A stretch of DNA of 34,910 nt from Oscillospiraceae bacterium (GTDB lineage: Bacteria; Bacillota; Clostridia; Oscillospirales; Oscillospiraceae): NCBI GenBank assembly GCA_017937195.1, contig JAGBEA010000001.1, positions 1-34,910 on the forward strand, written 5' to 3'. A program made the translations under genes and the position numbers. Below the pieces are notes generated by a model. It was not told the DNA's origin. It searched no databases and saw nothing but the letters and a program-made list of their open reading frames with translations. Positions within the stretch are counted from its first letter, which is position 1; every line of letters begins with the position of its first letter. Of this stretch, positions 1 through 8,378 are shown in pieces.

Positions 1-1
1 C

Positions 2-457
2 GGCAACTGCCTGCCCATTTCCAACATCCCCGTTGGTACCATCATCCACAACGTGGAGATGCACCCCGGCAAGGGCGCCCAGCTGGTCCGCTCCGCCGGT
101 ACCTTCGCTCAGCTGATGGCTAAGGAGGGCACCGATGCCCAGATCCGTATGCCTTCCGGCGAAGTGCGCATCATCCGCACCAACTGCAAGGCCTGCATCG
201 GCCAGGTTGGTAACATCGAGCACGAGAACATCCAGATCGGTAAGGCCGGCCGTAAGCGCCACATGGGTTGGCGTCCCACCGTGCGCGGCTCCGTCATGAA
301 CCCCTGTGATCACCCCCACGGCGGTGGTGAGGGTAAGTCCCCCGTTGGCCGTCCCGGCCCTGTCACTCCTTGGGGCAAGCCCGCTCTGGGTTACAAGACT
401 CGCAAGAAGAAGAATCCGACTGACAAGTTCATTGTCAAGCGTCGCAACGAGAAGTAA
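2..457 (+). CDS. rplB: 50S ribosomal protein L2 (3' part)
   Basis: The reading frame is open from base 2, so this is the C-terminal ~151 codons of a gene that begins before the window. L2 is a primary 23S rRNA-binding protein beside the peptidyl-transferase centre. The visible part contains the typical SH3-like core ([12 protein letters not shown]), the segment [20 protein letters not shown] and the highly conserved loop [15 protein letters not shown], whose histidine is implicated in peptidyl transfer in the family. The C-terminus ([16 protein letters not shown]) is intact. It is followed 15 nt later by rpsS, the standard S10-operon order. The identification is certain; only the 5' end is missing. 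Confidence 0.98.
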   Translation, partial: GNCLPISNIPVGTIIHNVEMHPGKGAQLVRSAGTFAQLMAKEGTDAQIRMPSGEVRIIRTNCKACIGQVGNIEHENIQIGKAGRKRHMGWRPTVRGSVMNPCDHPHGGGEGKSPVGRPGPVTPWGKPALGYKTRKKKNPTDKFIVKRRNEK

Positions 458-472
458 GGGAGGCAAATCAAT

Positions 473-736
473 ATGAGCAGATCTATTAAAAAAGGCCCGT
501 ATGTTGCCCCTGAGCTGCTGAAGCGGGTTGAAGAAATGAACAAGACCGGCGAGAAGAGCGTTCTGAAGACCTGGAGCCGCAGCTCCACCATCTTCCCCGC
601 CTTCGTTGGTCACACCATCGCAGTGCACGACGGTCGCCGTCATGTTCCTGTCTACGTGCAGGAAGACATGGTTGGTCACAAGCTGGGTGAGTTTGCTCCC
701 ACTCGTACCTTCCGCGGCCACGCTAAGTCTAAGTAA
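473..736 (+). CDS. rpsS: 30S ribosomal protein S19
   Basis: An 87-aa protein beginning [11 protein letters not shown], the family signature start. S19 binds the 16S rRNA 3' domain in the head of the small subunit with S13. The conserved C-terminal segment [19 protein letters not shown] is present and the length is a few residues under the usual 92. A GGGAGG site lies about 10 nt before the ATG. It sits between rplB and rplV with gaps of 15 and 20 nt. Confidence 0.98.
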   Translation: MSRSIKKGPYVAPELLKRVEEMNKTGEKSVLKTWSRSSTIFPAFVGHTIAVHDGRRHVPVYVQEDMVGHKLGEFAPTRTFRGHAKSK

Positions 737-756
737 GAAGGAGGATGCAGATAACA

Positions 757-1092
757 ATGGAAGCTAAAGCTTATTTGAGATATGTCCGCATCTCTCCCCG
801 CAAGGTTCAGATCGTCTGCGATCTGATCCGCGGCAAGGATGTGAATACCGCTATGGCCATCCTGATGCAGACCCCCAAGGCTGCCTCTGAGCCCCTGATG
901 AAGCTGCTCAAGAGCGCCGTAGCCAATGCTGAGAACAACTTCAGCATGGATGTTGAGAAGCTGGTGGTCAGCCAGGTGTTTGCCACCCCCGGCCCCATTC
1001 TGAAGAGAATGATGCCCCGCGCACAGGGCCGCGCTTATCGTATCAACAAGAGAACCTCTCACGTGACCATCGCGGTCGCTGAGAAGAACTAA
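757..1092 (+). CDS. rplV: 50S ribosomal protein L22
   Basis: A 111-aa protein ([16 protein letters not shown]) with the L22 core and the C-terminal beta-hairpin [21 protein letters not shown] that lines the peptide exit tunnel; this loop is where macrolide-resistance changes occur in the family. An in-frame ATG at 745 would add four residues, but it directly abuts the AAGGAGG ribosome-binding site (738-744). The ATG at 757, 12 nt downstream of that site and matching usual L22 N-termini, is therefore preferred. Confidence 0.97.
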   Translation: MEAKAYLRYVRISPRKVQIVCDLIRGKDVNTAMAILMQTPKAASEPLMKLLKSAVANAENNFSMDVEKLVVSQVFATPGPILKRMMPRAQGRAYRINKRTSHVTIAVAEKN

Positions 1093-1108
1093 GGGAGGAG
1101 ACAGTTTT

Positions 1109-1942
1109 ATGGGACAGAAAGTTAATCCCCACGGCATGCGCGTGGGCGTCATCAAAGACTGGGATTCCCGTTGGTATGCCAGCAATGAGAAGGTTGGCGA
1201 TCTGCTGGTCGAGGATCACAAGATCCGCGTGTATCTGAAGAAGCTCCTGTTTGGTGCAGGCGTTTCCAAGATCGAGATCGAGCGCAGCAATGAGATCGTT
1301 ACCGTTTACCTGCATGTTGCCCGTCCCGGCGTCGTGATCGGCAAGGGCGGCACGCAGATCGAAGAGTACCGCAAGAGCGTTGAGAAGCTGATCGGCAAGA
1401 CTGTGAAGCTGAACATCGTTGAGGTCCGCAGCGCTGATATGGACGCTCAGCTGGTGGCCGAGAACATCGCCGCCCAGCTGGAGAAGCGTATCTCTCACCG
1501 CCGCGCTATGAAGAATGCCATGGGCCGCGCTATGCGCGCCGGCGCCAAGGGCATCAAGGTTTGCTGCTCCGGTCGTCTGGGCGGTCGTGAAATCGCCGGC
1601 TCCGAGCACTACCACGAGGGTACCATCCCCCTGCAGACCCTGCGTGCCGACATCAACTACGGCTTCGCTGAGGCTGCTACCACCTTCGGCCGCATCGGCG
1701 TGAAGGTTTGGATCTACAAGGGCGAGATCCTGAGCCAGGCCCTGCGCACCACCCCCCGCACCCTGGACACCAGCAAGCCCTATCAGGAGCGTCGTGAGCG
1801 TCGCGGCAACCGCCGTGATGGCGAGCGTCGCGGTGGCTTCCGTCGTGACGGCCAGAACAACGGCTTCCGTCGCGAGGGCGGCGCCCCCCGTCAGGGTGGC
1901 TTCCGTAAGCCCGCAGAAAAGAAAGAAGGAGGCGCTCAGTAA
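1109..1942 (+). CDS. rpsC: 30S ribosomal protein S3 with Arg/Gly-rich C-terminal tail
   Basis: A 277-aa S3. The type-2 KH domain is visible, with the GxxG loop (VIGKGG, about residues 76-81), followed by the S3 C-terminal domain up to about residue 220 ([11 protein letters not shown]). S3 forms part of the mRNA entry channel and helicase of the 30S subunit. Firmicute S3 proteins are usually about 218 residues. The extra ~57 residues (221-277) are low complexity, with repeated RR, GGFRR and RRDG-like units. The stop codon shares one base with the rplP start, and the AAGGAGG site for rplP (1926-1932) is encoded inside this tail. Confidence 0.97.
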   Translation: MGQKVNPHGMRVGVIKDWDSRWYASNEKVGDLLVEDHKIRVYLKKLLFGAGVSKIEIERSNEIVTVYLHVARPGVVIGKGGTQIEEYRKSVEKLIGKTVKLNIVEVRSADMDAQLVAENIAAQLEKRISHRRAMKNAMGRAMRAGAKGIKVCCSGRLGGREIAGSEHYHEGTIPLQTLRADINYGFAEAATTFGRIGVKVWIYKGEILSQALRTTPRTLDTSKPYQERRERRGNRRDGERRGGFRRDGQNNGFRREGGAPRQGGFRKPAEKKEGGAQ

Positions 1943-2376
1943 TGCTTCTGCCTAAGAGAGTCAAGTACCGCAGAGTACACCGTGGCCGCCTCACCGGTAA
2001 GGCCATGAGAGGCAACACCGTTTCCTACGGTGAGTTCGGCCTCGTCGCTGTTGAGCCCGCATGGATCACCAGCAATCAGATCGAAGCAGCCCGTATCGCT
2101 ATGACCCGTCATACCAAGCGCGGCGGCCAGGTCTGGATCAAGATTTTCCCCGACAAGCCCATCACCGAGAAGCCCGCTGAGACCCGCATGTGTTCCGGTA
2201 AGGGTTCCCCCGAGTATTGGGTTGCAGTAGTTAAGCCCGGCCGTGTCATGTTTGAGATCGCCGGTGTTTCCGAAGAGGTCGCCCGTGAGGCTCTGCGTCT
2301 GGCCAGCCACAAGCTGCCCATCAAGACCAAGATCGTCAAGCGCGCTGATCTCGAAGCCCAGGAAGTAGGTGAATGA
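1942..2376 (+). CDS. rplP: 50S ribosomal protein L16
   Basis: A 144-aa protein ([25 protein letters not shown]). L16 organises the A-site region and the binding of late-assembling 50S proteins. The conserved segment [28 protein letters not shown] is present. Start and length match the family. It overlaps the rpsC stop by one base (TAATG), indicating translational coupling, and the next start (rpmC) is one base after its stop. Confidence 0.98.
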   Translation: MLLPKRVKYRRVHRGRLTGKAMRGNTVSYGEFGLVAVEPAWITSNQIEAARIAMTRHTKRGGQVWIKIFPDKPITEKPAETRMCSGKGSPEYWVAVVKPGRVMFEIAGVSEEVAREALRLASHKLPIKTKIVKRADLEAQEVGE

Positions 2377-2377
2377 G

Positions 2378-2569
2378 ATGAAGGCAACTGAAGTACGTGC
2401 AATGAGCGTTGAGCAGCTCAACGAAAAGCTCGCCTCCCTGAAGAAGGATCTGTTCTTCCTGCGTATGCAGCACGCAACCAATCAGCTGGACAATCCTCTC
2501 AAGATCGCTGAAACCAAGCGCGATATTGCCCGCGTGAAGACCGTTATCCGTGAAAAGGAGGAGAACTAA
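2378..2569 (+). CDS. rpmC: 50S ribosomal protein L29
   Basis: A 63-aa two-helix protein beginning [18 protein letters not shown], the normal L29 start. An in-frame GTG at 2369 lies within the end of rplP and would add three residues; ATG 2378 sits about 5 nt after TAGGTGA and agrees with homologues. L29 binds 23S rRNA near the tunnel exit and contacts the nascent-chain factors docking there. The motif [22 protein letters not shown] is conserved. Confidence 0.97.
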   Translation: MKATEVRAMSVEQLNEKLASLKKDLFFLRMQHATNQLDNPLKIAETKRDIARVKTVIREKEEN

Positions 2570-2570
2570 A

Positions 2571-2834
2571 ATGGAAGAGAAGAGAATTTCCTCCCGCAAG
2601 ACCAGAGTGGGTAAGGTCATTTCCGACAAGATGGACAAGACCGTGGTCGTCGCTATCGAGGACCGTGTCGCCCATCCTCTGTACAAGAAGATCGTCGGCC
2701 GCACCTATAAGCTGAAGGCCCACGATGAGAACAATAGCTGCGGCGTCGGCGACGTCGTGAAGGTGATGGAGACCCGTCCTCTGTCCAAGGACAAGAGATG
2801 GCGCGTGGTCGAGATCATCGAGAAGGCCAAGTAA
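2571..2834 (+). CDS. rpsQ: 30S ribosomal protein S17
   Basis: An 87-aa OB-fold protein ([20 protein letters not shown]). S17 is a primary 16S rRNA binder in the 5' domain. The conserved [20 protein letters not shown] and [20 protein letters not shown] segments are present. The frame is open upstream through a GTG at 2550, but that extension would translate the AAAAGGAGG ribosome-binding site (2554-2562), so ATG 2571 is the start. It begins one base after the rpmC stop. Confidence 0.98.
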   Translation: MEEKRISSRKTRVGKVISDKMDKTVVVAIEDRVAHPLYKKIVGRTYKLKAHDENNSCGVGDVVKVMETRPLSKDKRWRVVEIIEKAK

Positions 2835-2849
2835 GGAGGTGCCGCAAGT

Positions 2850-3218
2850 ATGATTCAGCAAGAGTCCTATCTGAAGGTTGCCGATAATACCGGCGCCAAG
2901 GAAATCAAGTGCATCCGCGTTCTGGGCGGCTCCAAGCGCAAGTACGGCAACATCGGCGATGTGATCGTCGCTTCCGTGCGCAAGTCCGCTCCCGGCGGTC
3001 AGGTCAAGAAGGGCGAGGTCGTCAAGGCCGTTATCGTCCGCAGCGCCAAGGGTGTCCGTCGTGCTGACGGTACCTACGTTCGTTTCGACGACAACGCTGC
3101 CGTCCTGATCAAGGATGACCACAACCCCAGAGGTACCCGTATCTTTGGGCCCGTCGCTCGCGAGCTGCGTGACAAGGATTATATGAAGATCCTGTCCCTG
3201 GCTCCCGAAGTTATTTAA
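2850..3218 (+). CDS. rplN: 50S ribosomal protein L14
   Basis: A 122-aa protein, exactly the family length, starting [19 protein letters not shown]14 lies at the subunit interface, forms bridge B8 and is the docking site of the silencing factor RsfS in bacteria. Family blocks [13 protein letters not shown] and [30 protein letters not shown] are visible. It has an AAGGAGG site and 15-nt gaps on either side. Confidence 0.99.
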   Translation: MIQQESYLKVADNTGAKEIKCIRVLGGSKRKYGNIGDVIVASVRKSAPGGQVKKGEVVKAVIVRSAKGVRRADGTYVRFDDNAAVLIKDDHNPRGTRIFGPVARELRDKDYMKILSLAPEVI

Positions 3219-3233
3219 TGGAGGGCCGGAGAA

Positions 3234-3548
3234 ATGAATAATCTGAAGATCAAGAAGAACGACACCGTTGTCGTTCTGTCCGGCAAGGACAAGGGCAAGC
3301 AGGGCAAGGTGCTGGGCACCATCCCCAGCGAGTCCAAGGTCGTGGTCGAGGGCATCAACATGGTGACCTGCCACGTCAAGCCCCGCCGTCAGGGCGAAGA
3401 GGGTGGCATCGTCAAGCGCGAGGCTGCTATCTACGCCAGCAAGGTGCAGGTCGTTTGCCCCAAGTGCGGCAAGGCTACCCGCGTTGCTATGAAGGTTGAA
3501 GACGGCAAGAAGGCCCGCATCTGCAAGAAGTGCGGCGCTGAGCTGTAA
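3234..3548 (+). CDS. rplX: 50S ribosomal protein L24
   Basis: A 104-aa protein with an N-terminal KOW motif (VVVLSGKDKGKQGKVLGTIP, about residues 12-31) and a C-terminal Cys4 pair, CPKCGKATR and CKKCGAEL, that may hold zinc, as in other Firmicutes L24. L24 is an early 50S assembly initiator. The residues VEGINMVTCHVKP are the usual second conserved block. It is followed 18 nt later by rplE. Confidence 0.98.
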   Translation: MNNLKIKKNDTVVVLSGKDKGKQGKVLGTIPSESKVVVEGINMVTCHVKPRRQGEEGGIVKREAAIYASKVQVVCPKCGKATRVAMKVEDGKKARICKKCGAEL

Positions 3549-3566
3549 GAAAGGAGAGAGTAAGTA

Positions 3567-4106
3567 ATGGCACGTCTGAAAGTTAAGTATACCGAAGAAG
3601 TGGCTCCCGCTCTCTTCAAGAAGTTCGGTTATAAGTCCACCATGCAGATCCCCAAGATCGACAAGGTCGTCGTGAACGTCGGCTGCGGCGAGGCCCGCGA
3701 GAACGCCAAGGTTCTGGACGCCGTTGTGAAGGATCTGTCCGCTATCACCGGCCAGAAGGCCGTGATCACCATCGCCAAGAAGTCCGTCGCTAACTTCAAG
3801 CTGCGTGAAGGCATGCCCGTTGGCGCCAAGGTCACTCTGCGTGGCGATAAGATGTGGGAGTTTCTGGATCGTCTGTTCAACGTGGCTCTGCCCCGTGTTC
3901 GTGACTTCCGCGGCATCAGCGCCAACGCCTTCGACGGCCGCGGCAACTATGCTCTGGGCATCAAGGAGCAGCTGATCTTCCCCGAGATCGAGTACGACAA
4001 GATCGACAAGATCCGCGGCATGGACGTGGTCATCTGCACCACCGCCCAGACCGATGAAGAGGCTCGTGAGCTGCTGACCCTGGTCGGCGCCCCCTTTGAG
4101 CGCTAA
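3567..4106 (+). CDS. rplE: 50S ribosomal protein L5
   Basis: A 179-aa protein. L5 binds 5S rRNA in the central protuberance and contacts P-site tRNA. Family blocks visible are [53 protein letters not shown] and [35 protein letters not shown]. Start ([20 protein letters not shown]) and length are normal. It is preceded by a GAAAGGAGAG site. Confidence 0.99.
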   Translation: MARLKVKYTEEVAPALFKKFGYKSTMQIPKIDKVVVNVGCGEARENAKVLDAVVKDLSAITGQKAVITIAKKSVANFKLREGMPVGAKVTLRGDKMWEFLDRLFNVALPRVRDFRGISANAFDGRGNYALGIKEQLIFPEIEYDKIDKIRGMDVVICTTAQTDEEARELLTLVGAPFER

Positions 4107-4123
4107 GTAGGAGGAGAAGTAAC

Positions 4124-4309
4124 ATGGCAAAGAAGTCTATGATTCTGAAGCAGCAGGCTCCCGCTAAGTTCTCCACCCGTAAGTACAACCGCTGCAAGCT
4201 GTGCGGCCGCCCCCACGCTTATCTGCGTGACTACGGCGTGTGCCGTGTGTGCTTCCGCACTCTGGCTTACAAGGGCGAGATCCCCGGTGTCCGCAAGGCT
4301 TCCTGGTAA
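4124..4309 (+). CDS. rpsN: 30S ribosomal protein S14, zinc (type Z) form
   Basis: A 61-aa zinc-binding S14 with the ligand pattern [20 protein letters not shown] (C-x2-C-x12-C-x2-C). This is the short form typical of Gram-positive spc operons (often called rpsZ or rpsN1). S14 sits in the head of the 30S subunit with S3 and S10. The zinc-free paralogue is not in this window. It is followed by an unusually long 180-nt gap before rpsH. Confidence 0.98.
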   Translation: MAKKSMILKQQAPAKFSTRKYNRCKLCGRPHAYLRDYGVCRVCFRTLAYKGEIPGVRKASW

Positions 4310-4489
4310 ATCACCCAACCGCCCGTAAGGGCAACACACTCAATACCAAAGAGGGCGACCTCTGGTATATAAAAGGATGGCGAAAGGTCACCGGTAATTA
4401 ATCGTCTCATTGGTAGGGCGCCTAAATTTCCGGTGATACCTCGCTGCCTAAGCGGCAAGACCGCAACTCTAAATTAGGAGGATATAAAA
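4310..4489 (+). promoter_or_regulatory. structured 5' leader upstream of rpsH (candidate cis-regulatory RNA)
   Basis: The 180 nt between rpsN and rpsH hold several stems found by hand. These are (a) GCCC/GGGC at 4321-4324/4329-4332 closing a GTAA loop; (b) ATACC-AA-AGAGG (4343-4354) with CCTCT-GGTAT (4359-4368) closing a GCGA loop, so both loops are GNRA; (c) a long-range helix TCACCGG (4388-4394) with CCGGTGA (4430-4436), continued inward after a T-T mismatch by AATT (4396-4399) with AATT (4425-4428); (d) TAGG/CCTA (4414-4417/4421-4424) inside it; and (e) two mutually exclusive stems, CGCT/AGCG (4442-4445/4451-4454) or GCGG/CCGC (4452-4455/4461-4464), just before the AGGAGG site at 4476-4481. 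No credible ORF or promoter was seen. A role in autogenous control, for example by S8, is inference. Confidence 0.6.
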
Positions 4490-4888
4490 ATGCACATCAC
4501 TGATCCTGTTGCTGATATGCTGACTCGTATCCGCAACGCCAACAATGCCAAGCACGAGACCGTTGACGTCCCCGCTTCCAATATGAAGAAGAGCATCGCT
4601 CAGATCCTGCTGGATGAGGGCTACATCAAGTCCTTCCAGATCGTGGACGACGGTACGCAGGGCATTATCCGCATCACCCTGAAGTACAACGCCGGCAAGG
4701 AGAAGGTTATCTCCGGTCTGCGTCGTGTTTCCAAGCCCGGCCTGCGCGTGTATGTCGGTGCTGACGAGCTGCCCCGCGTGCTGCGTGGCCTCGGTATCGC
4801 AATCGTTTCCACTTCCAAGGGCGTCATGACCGATAAGGCTGCTCGCGCAGCTCATGTCGGCGGTGAGGTCCTGGCATTCGTATGGTAA
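4490..4888 (+). CDS. rpsH: 30S ribosomal protein S8
   Basis: A 132-aa protein ([30 protein letters not shown]). S8 is a primary binder of the 16S central domain, and in E. coli it is the translational repressor of the spc operon. The C-terminal signature ([24 protein letters not shown], then GGEVLAFVW) is complete. The ATG follows AGGAGG by about 8 nt. It is the first gene after the 180-nt structured gap. Confidence 0.99.
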   Translation: MHITDPVADMLTRIRNANNAKHETVDVPASNMKKSIAQILLDEGYIKSFQIVDDGTQGIIRITLKYNAGKEKVISGLRRVSKPGLRVYVGADELPRVLRGLGIAIVSTSKGVMTDKAARAAHVGGEVLAFVW

Positions 4889-4903
4889 GGAGGGTATTGA
4901 ACA

Positions 4904-5449
4904 ATGTCTAGAATTGGTAGAATGCCCATTACCGTCCCCGCCGGTGTTGAAGTTACTGTAGCTGCCGGCAATGTTGTCACCGCTAAGGGTCCCAAGGGCA
5001 CCCTGGTGAAGAACCTGTGCGCTGATATGATCATCGAGCAGGAGGGCAACATCATCACTGTTAAGCGTCCTTCCGACAGCAAGGAGCACACCGCCCTGCA
5101 TGGCATGACCCGCGCCCTGTTGAACAACATGGTCGTCGGTGTCAGCGAAGGCTTCAAGAAGGAGCTGGAGGTCAACGGTGTTGGTTACCGTGTGGCCAAG
5201 GAAGAGAACAAGCTGGTCATGAACATCGGCTATTCTCATCAGGTCATTATGCCTGAGATCGAGGGCATCACCATTGAGTGCCCCTCTCAGAACAAGATCG
5301 TGATTTCCGGTCCCGACAAGCAGGTCGTCGGCCAGTTCGCGGCTGAAGTCCGCGAGAAGCGTCCTCCCGAGCCTTACAAGGGCAAGGGCATCAAGTATGT
5401 TGATGAGGTCATCCGCCGCAAGGTTGGTAAGACCGGCGCTAAGAAGTAA
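4904..5449 (+). CDS. rplF: 50S ribosomal protein L6
   Basis: A 181-aa protein ([19 protein letters not shown]). L6 sits near the sarcin-ricin loop and the factor-binding site. It has the duplicated RNA-binding fold of the family; the second copy ends in the signature [20 protein letters not shown] followed by [20 protein letters not shown]. It lies 15 nt after rpsH and 14 nt before rplR. Confidence 0.99.
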   Translation: MSRIGRMPITVPAGVEVTVAAGNVVTAKGPKGTLVKNLCADMIIEQEGNIITVKRPSDSKEHTALHGMTRALLNNMVVGVSEGFKKELEVNGVGYRVAKEENKLVMNIGYSHQVIMPEIEGITIECPSQNKIVISGPDKQVVGQFAAEVREKRPPEPYKGKGIKYVDEVIRRKVGKTGAKK

Positions 5450-5463
5450 GGAGGTGTGCCGTT

Positions 5464-5823
5464 ATGATTAAAAGACCTAATACGAACGCTCAGCGTCTGA
5501 AGCGTCATAAGAGAGTCCGCGCCAAGGTGTTCGGCACTCCCGAGCGTCCCCGTCTGAACGTGTTCCGCAGCGAAAAGAACATCTATGCCCAGGTGATCGA
5601 CGACGTCGCCGGTAACACCCTGGTTGCCGCTTCTTCTCTGGATAAGGAGATCGAGGGCAACGGCGGCAACAAGACCGCAGCCCGTGCTGTGGGCAAGCTG
5701 GTTGCCGAGCGCTGCAAGGCCAAGGGCATTGATCAGGTCGTGTTCGACCGCGGTGGTTATCTGTACCACGGCCGTGTGGCCGAACTGGCCGAAGGCGCCC
5801 GCGAGGGCGGCCTGGAATTCTAA
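5464..5823 (+). CDS. rplR: 50S ribosomal protein L18
   Basis: A 119-aa 5S rRNA-binding protein. The basic N-terminal tail ([21 protein letters not shown]) precedes the conserved [20 protein letters not shown] and [26 protein letters not shown] blocks. Start and length match the family. It is preceded by AAGGAGGTG and followed by rpsE after 19 nt. Confidence 0.99.
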   Translation: MIKRPNTNAQRLKRHKRVRAKVFGTPERPRLNVFRSEKNIYAQVIDDVAGNTLVAASSLDKEIEGNGGNKTAARAVGKLVAERCKAKGIDQVVFDRGGYLYHGRVAELAEGAREGGLEF

Positions 5824-5842
5824 GAGAGGAGGAACACTGACA

Positions 5843-6343
5843 ATGGCAAGATTCGAAAGAGAACCCAGCGAGTTCATCGAAAAAGTAGTATATACCAACC
5901 GCGTCTCCAAGACGGTCAAGGGCGGCCGCGTCATGAAGTTCTCCGCTCTGATGGTCGTCGGCGACGGCAAGGGTAAGGTTGGCTTCGGTATGGGTAAGGC
6001 TGCTGAAGTTCCCGAGGCAATCCGCAAGGGTATTGAGGATGCCAAGAAGAACATGATCAACGTCTCCCTGTCCGGCACCACCATCCCCCACGAGATCATC
6101 GGCGAGGCCGGTGCAGGCCGCGTGCTGCTCAAGCCCGCTGCTCCCGGTACCGGCGTGATCGCCGGCGGTCCCGTCCGTATCATTATGGAAGCTGCCGGTA
6201 TCAAGGATATCCGTACCAAGTGCATGCGTTCCAACACCCCCGTGAACGTTGTTGCTGCCACCTTCGAGGGCCTGAAGGCTCTGCGTACCCCTGAAGAGGT
6301 CGCCCGCATCCGCGGCAAGAACGTGGATGAGATCGTAGGTTAA
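5843..6343 (+). CDS. rpsE: 30S ribosomal protein S5
   Basis: A 166-aa protein starting [21 protein letters not shown]5 takes part in decoding fidelity and mRNA unwinding with S3 and S4. The N-terminal dsRBD-like signature [21 protein letters not shown] and the C-terminal [18 protein letters not shown] block are visible. The frame is open far upstream (to 5624), but only ATG 5843 has a GAGGAGG site (5826-5832) at a normal distance and the conserved N-terminus. Confidence 0.99.
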   Translation: MARFEREPSEFIEKVVYTNRVSKTVKGGRVMKFSALMVVGDGKGKVGFGMGKAAEVPEAIRKGIEDAKKNMINVSLSGTTIPHEIIGEAGAGRVLLKPAAPGTGVIAGGPVRIIMEAAGIKDIRTKCMRSNTPVNVVAATFEGLKALRTPEEVARIRGKNVDEIVG

Positions 6344-6357
6344 GGAGGGCAAGCGAA

Positions 6358-6540
6358 ATGGCTAATCTGAACATTAAGCTCGTCAAGAGCCTCAACGGCA
6401 GACTGGAAAAGCACATCGCTACTGCCAACTCTCTGGGCCTGCGCAAGATCGGTGATACCACCGTGCAGCCCGACAACGCTCAGACCAAGGGCAAGATCGC
6501 CAAAATCGGCTATCTGCTGCAGGTCACTGAAGTAGAATAA
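6358..6540 (+). CDS. rpmD: 50S ribosomal protein L30
   Basis: A 60-aa protein ([26 protein letters not shown]). L30 is a small 23S rRNA binder found between rpsE and rplO in most bacteria. The central [15 protein letters not shown] block is diagnostic. The C-terminus ([12 protein letters not shown]) is normal. It has an AAGGAGG site and 14-nt gaps on both sides. Confidence 0.98.
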   Translation: MANLNIKLVKSLNGRLEKHIATANSLGLRKIGDTTVQPDNAQTKGKIAKIGYLLQVTEVE

Positions 6541-6554
6541 GGAGGTGCGAGAGA

Positions 6555-6995
6555 ATGAAACTGAATGAACTGTCTCCCGCAATTGGCTCCACCAAGGAAG
6601 CCTACCGCAAGGGCCGTGGTCACGGCAGCGGCAACGGCAAGACCGCAGGTCGCGGCCATAAGGGCCAGCACGCCCGCTCCGGCGGCGGCACCCGCATCGG
6701 CTTCGAAGGCGGCCAGATGCCTCTGGCACGCCGCATCCCCAAGCGCGGTTTCAACAACATTTTTGCTAAGCCCCTGGAAATCATCAACCTGACTGCCCTC
6801 AATAAGTTTGAGGACGGCGAGATCGTCACTGCAGAGGCTCTGCTGGCTAAGGGTATCCTGAGCAAGTGCGAGTACGGCTACAAGGTTCTTGGTAACGGCA
6901 GCGTTACCAAGAAGGTGACCGTTCAGGCCGCTGCTTTCTCCCAGTCTGCTAAGGAAGCTATCGAGGCAGCTGGCGGAAAGGCAGAGGTGATCTAA
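6555..6995 (+). CDS. rplO: 50S ribosomal protein L15
   Basis: A 146-aa protein. The Gly/Arg/Lys-rich N-terminal extension that threads into 23S rRNA is evident ([19 protein letters not shown], then [18 protein letters not shown]). The globular C-terminal domain ends [15 protein letters not shown]15 is a late assembly protein. Its last codons contain the GAGGTGA site (6984-6990) used by secY, whose TTG start begins one base after the rplO stop. Confidence 0.98.
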   Translation: MKLNELSPAIGSTKEAYRKGRGHGSGNGKTAGRGHKGQHARSGGGTRIGFEGGQMPLARRIPKRGFNNIFAKPLEIINLTALNKFEDGEIVTAEALLAKGILSKCEYGYKVLGNGSVTKKVTVQAAAFSQSAKEAIEAAGGKAEVI

Positions 6996-6996
6996 G

Positions 6997-8283
6997 TTGA
7001 TCCAGACTATTCGTAAGGCGTGGGGTATCCCCGAACTTCGTAAAAAGATCGTCTTCACCGCACTGATGCTGCTCATCTTCCGCATCGGCAATGCCATCCC
7101 CGTTCCCTATGTGGATACGCAGGTGCTGGGCACTTACCTGGAGCAGATGAGCACCACCGTCCTGGGTCTGTACAATGTGATGTCCGGCGGCGCTTTCGCC
7201 TCCGCCACCATCTTCGCCCTGGGCGTGCAGCCCTACATCAACAGCTCCATCATTATTCAGCTGCTGACCATCGCCATCCCCGCACTGGAGCGTCTGGCTC
7301 GCGAGGGCGGCGAAGAGGGCAAGAAGAAGATCCAGAGCATTACCCGTTATACCACCGTTGGCATCGCAGTCCTGCAGGGTTGGGGCTATTACATGCTGAT
7401 GAAGAACAGCCTCGGTATTCTGACCAGCGAGTCCGTTTGGGCCGCTCTGGTGATTATCGTGTCCTTCATCGCCGGCTCCTGCTTTGTTATGTGGCTGGGT
7501 GAGCAGATCACCGAATTCGGTATCGGCAACGGTATCTCCATGATCCTGTTCGCAGGCATTATCTCCCGCGTTCCCTCCGTGGTCGGCACCACCTACACCT
7601 CTATCGTCTCCGGCGATATGAAGTGGTGGATGGCTCTGCTGATCGTGGCAGGCGTCCTGGGCCTGATCGTTCTGATCACTTTCGTGCAGAACGCAGAGCG
7701 CCGGATCCCCGTGCAGTATGCCAAGCGTCAGGTGGGCCGTAAGATGTACGGCGGTCAGTCCTCCACCCTGCCCATGAAGGTGAGCATGGCCGGTGTGCTG
7801 CCCGTGATCTTCGCCCAGTCTATCGCCATGATCCCCTCCACCATCGGCGCCTTTATGAAGGCTCCCGAGGAAGGCACTTTCTGGTACGGCTTCCTGCAGG
7901 CTATCGACACCAAGTCCGTGGTCTACATGATTGTCTACTTCCTGATGATCATCGGCTTTAGCTACTTCTACTCCACTATTCAGTTCAATCCTGTTGAGAT
8001 CTCCAACAACCTGAAGAAGAACGGCGGTTTCATTCCCGGCTTCCGTCCCGGCAAGCCCACCGCTGACTTCATCAAGAAGGTGCTCAACAAGGTGACGCTG
8101 TTCGGTGCTATTTACCTGGGTATCGTGGCAATCCTGCCTCTGCTCATTGGTAAGGTCATCGACAATCCGTCTCTGTCTATTGGCGGTACCTCCGTCATCA
8201 TCGTTGTTGGCGTGGCTCTGGAAACTGTCCAGGCTCTGGAATCCCAGATGCTGATGCGTCAGTATAAGGGCTTCCTGGAATAA
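6997..8283 (+). CDS. secY: preprotein translocase channel subunit SecY
   Basis: A 428-aa protein with the ten hydrophobic helices expected of the SecYEG channel in the cytoplasmic membrane. The N-terminus MIQTIRKAWGIPELRKKI and motifs GGAFASATIFALGVQPYINSS, AERRIPVQYAKRQVG and FIPGFRPGKPT are typical. The start is TTG at 6997, one base after the rplO stop and about 6 nt from GAGGTGA; no ATG fits the conserved N-terminus. Coupling to L15 is therefore likely. Partners SecG and SecA are encoded on the other strand at 14538 and 18127; SecE is not in the window. Confidence 0.97.
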   Translation: MIQTIRKAWGIPELRKKIVFTALMLLIFRIGNAIPVPYVDTQVLGTYLEQMSTTVLGLYNVMSGGAFASATIFALGVQPYINSSIIIQLLTIAIPALERLAREGGEEGKKKIQSITRYTTVGIAVLQGWGYYMLMKNSLGILTSESVWAALVIIVSFIAGSCFVMWLGEQITEFGIGNGISMILFAGIISRVPSVVGTTYTSIVSGDMKWWMALLIVAGVLGLIVLITFVQNAERRIPVQYAKRQVGRKMYGGQSSTLPMKVSMAGVLPVIFAQSIAMIPSTIGAFMKAPEEGTFWYGFLQAIDTKSVVYMIVYFLMIIGFSYFYSTIQFNPVEISNNLKKNGGFIPGFRPGKPTADFIKKVLNKVTLFGAIYLGIVAILPLLIGKVIDNPSLSIGGTSVIIVVGVALETVQALESQMLMRQYKGFLE

Positions 8284-8296
8284 GAGATGAATCAAC

Positions 8297-8329
8297 CCAG
8301 CGTGCTGCTGGTAAACGGCAGCACGCTGG
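8297..8329 (+). other. 12-bp perfect stem-loop between secY and adk
   Basis: CCAGCGTGCTGC (8297-8308) pairs perfectly with GCAGCACGCTGG (8318-8329) around a 9-nt loop. No T-run follows, so it does not look like a standard intrinsic terminator. A small second hairpin, AGGTC/GACCT, follows at about 8336-8352. The 95-nt gap is one of the few long gaps in this operon. It may mark mRNA processing, stability control or partial attenuation between the translocase and nucleotide-metabolism genes (inference). Confidence 0.6.
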
Positions 8330-8378
8330 CGATGAGGTCAAAACAAGACCTTGTCGTGCGTAAGCAAATGGAGGTATT

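Noticed and set aside
4366-4373. TATATAAA as an internal promoter -10 before rpsH
   Set aside because: No -35-like hexamer lies 16-18 bp upstream, and the bases are part of a hairpin stem and its flank.
4377-4397. Six-codon upstream ORF (MAKGHR) in the rpsH leader
   Set aside because: The purine-rich stretch directly touches the ATG, so there is no proper RBS spacing; it is likely chance.
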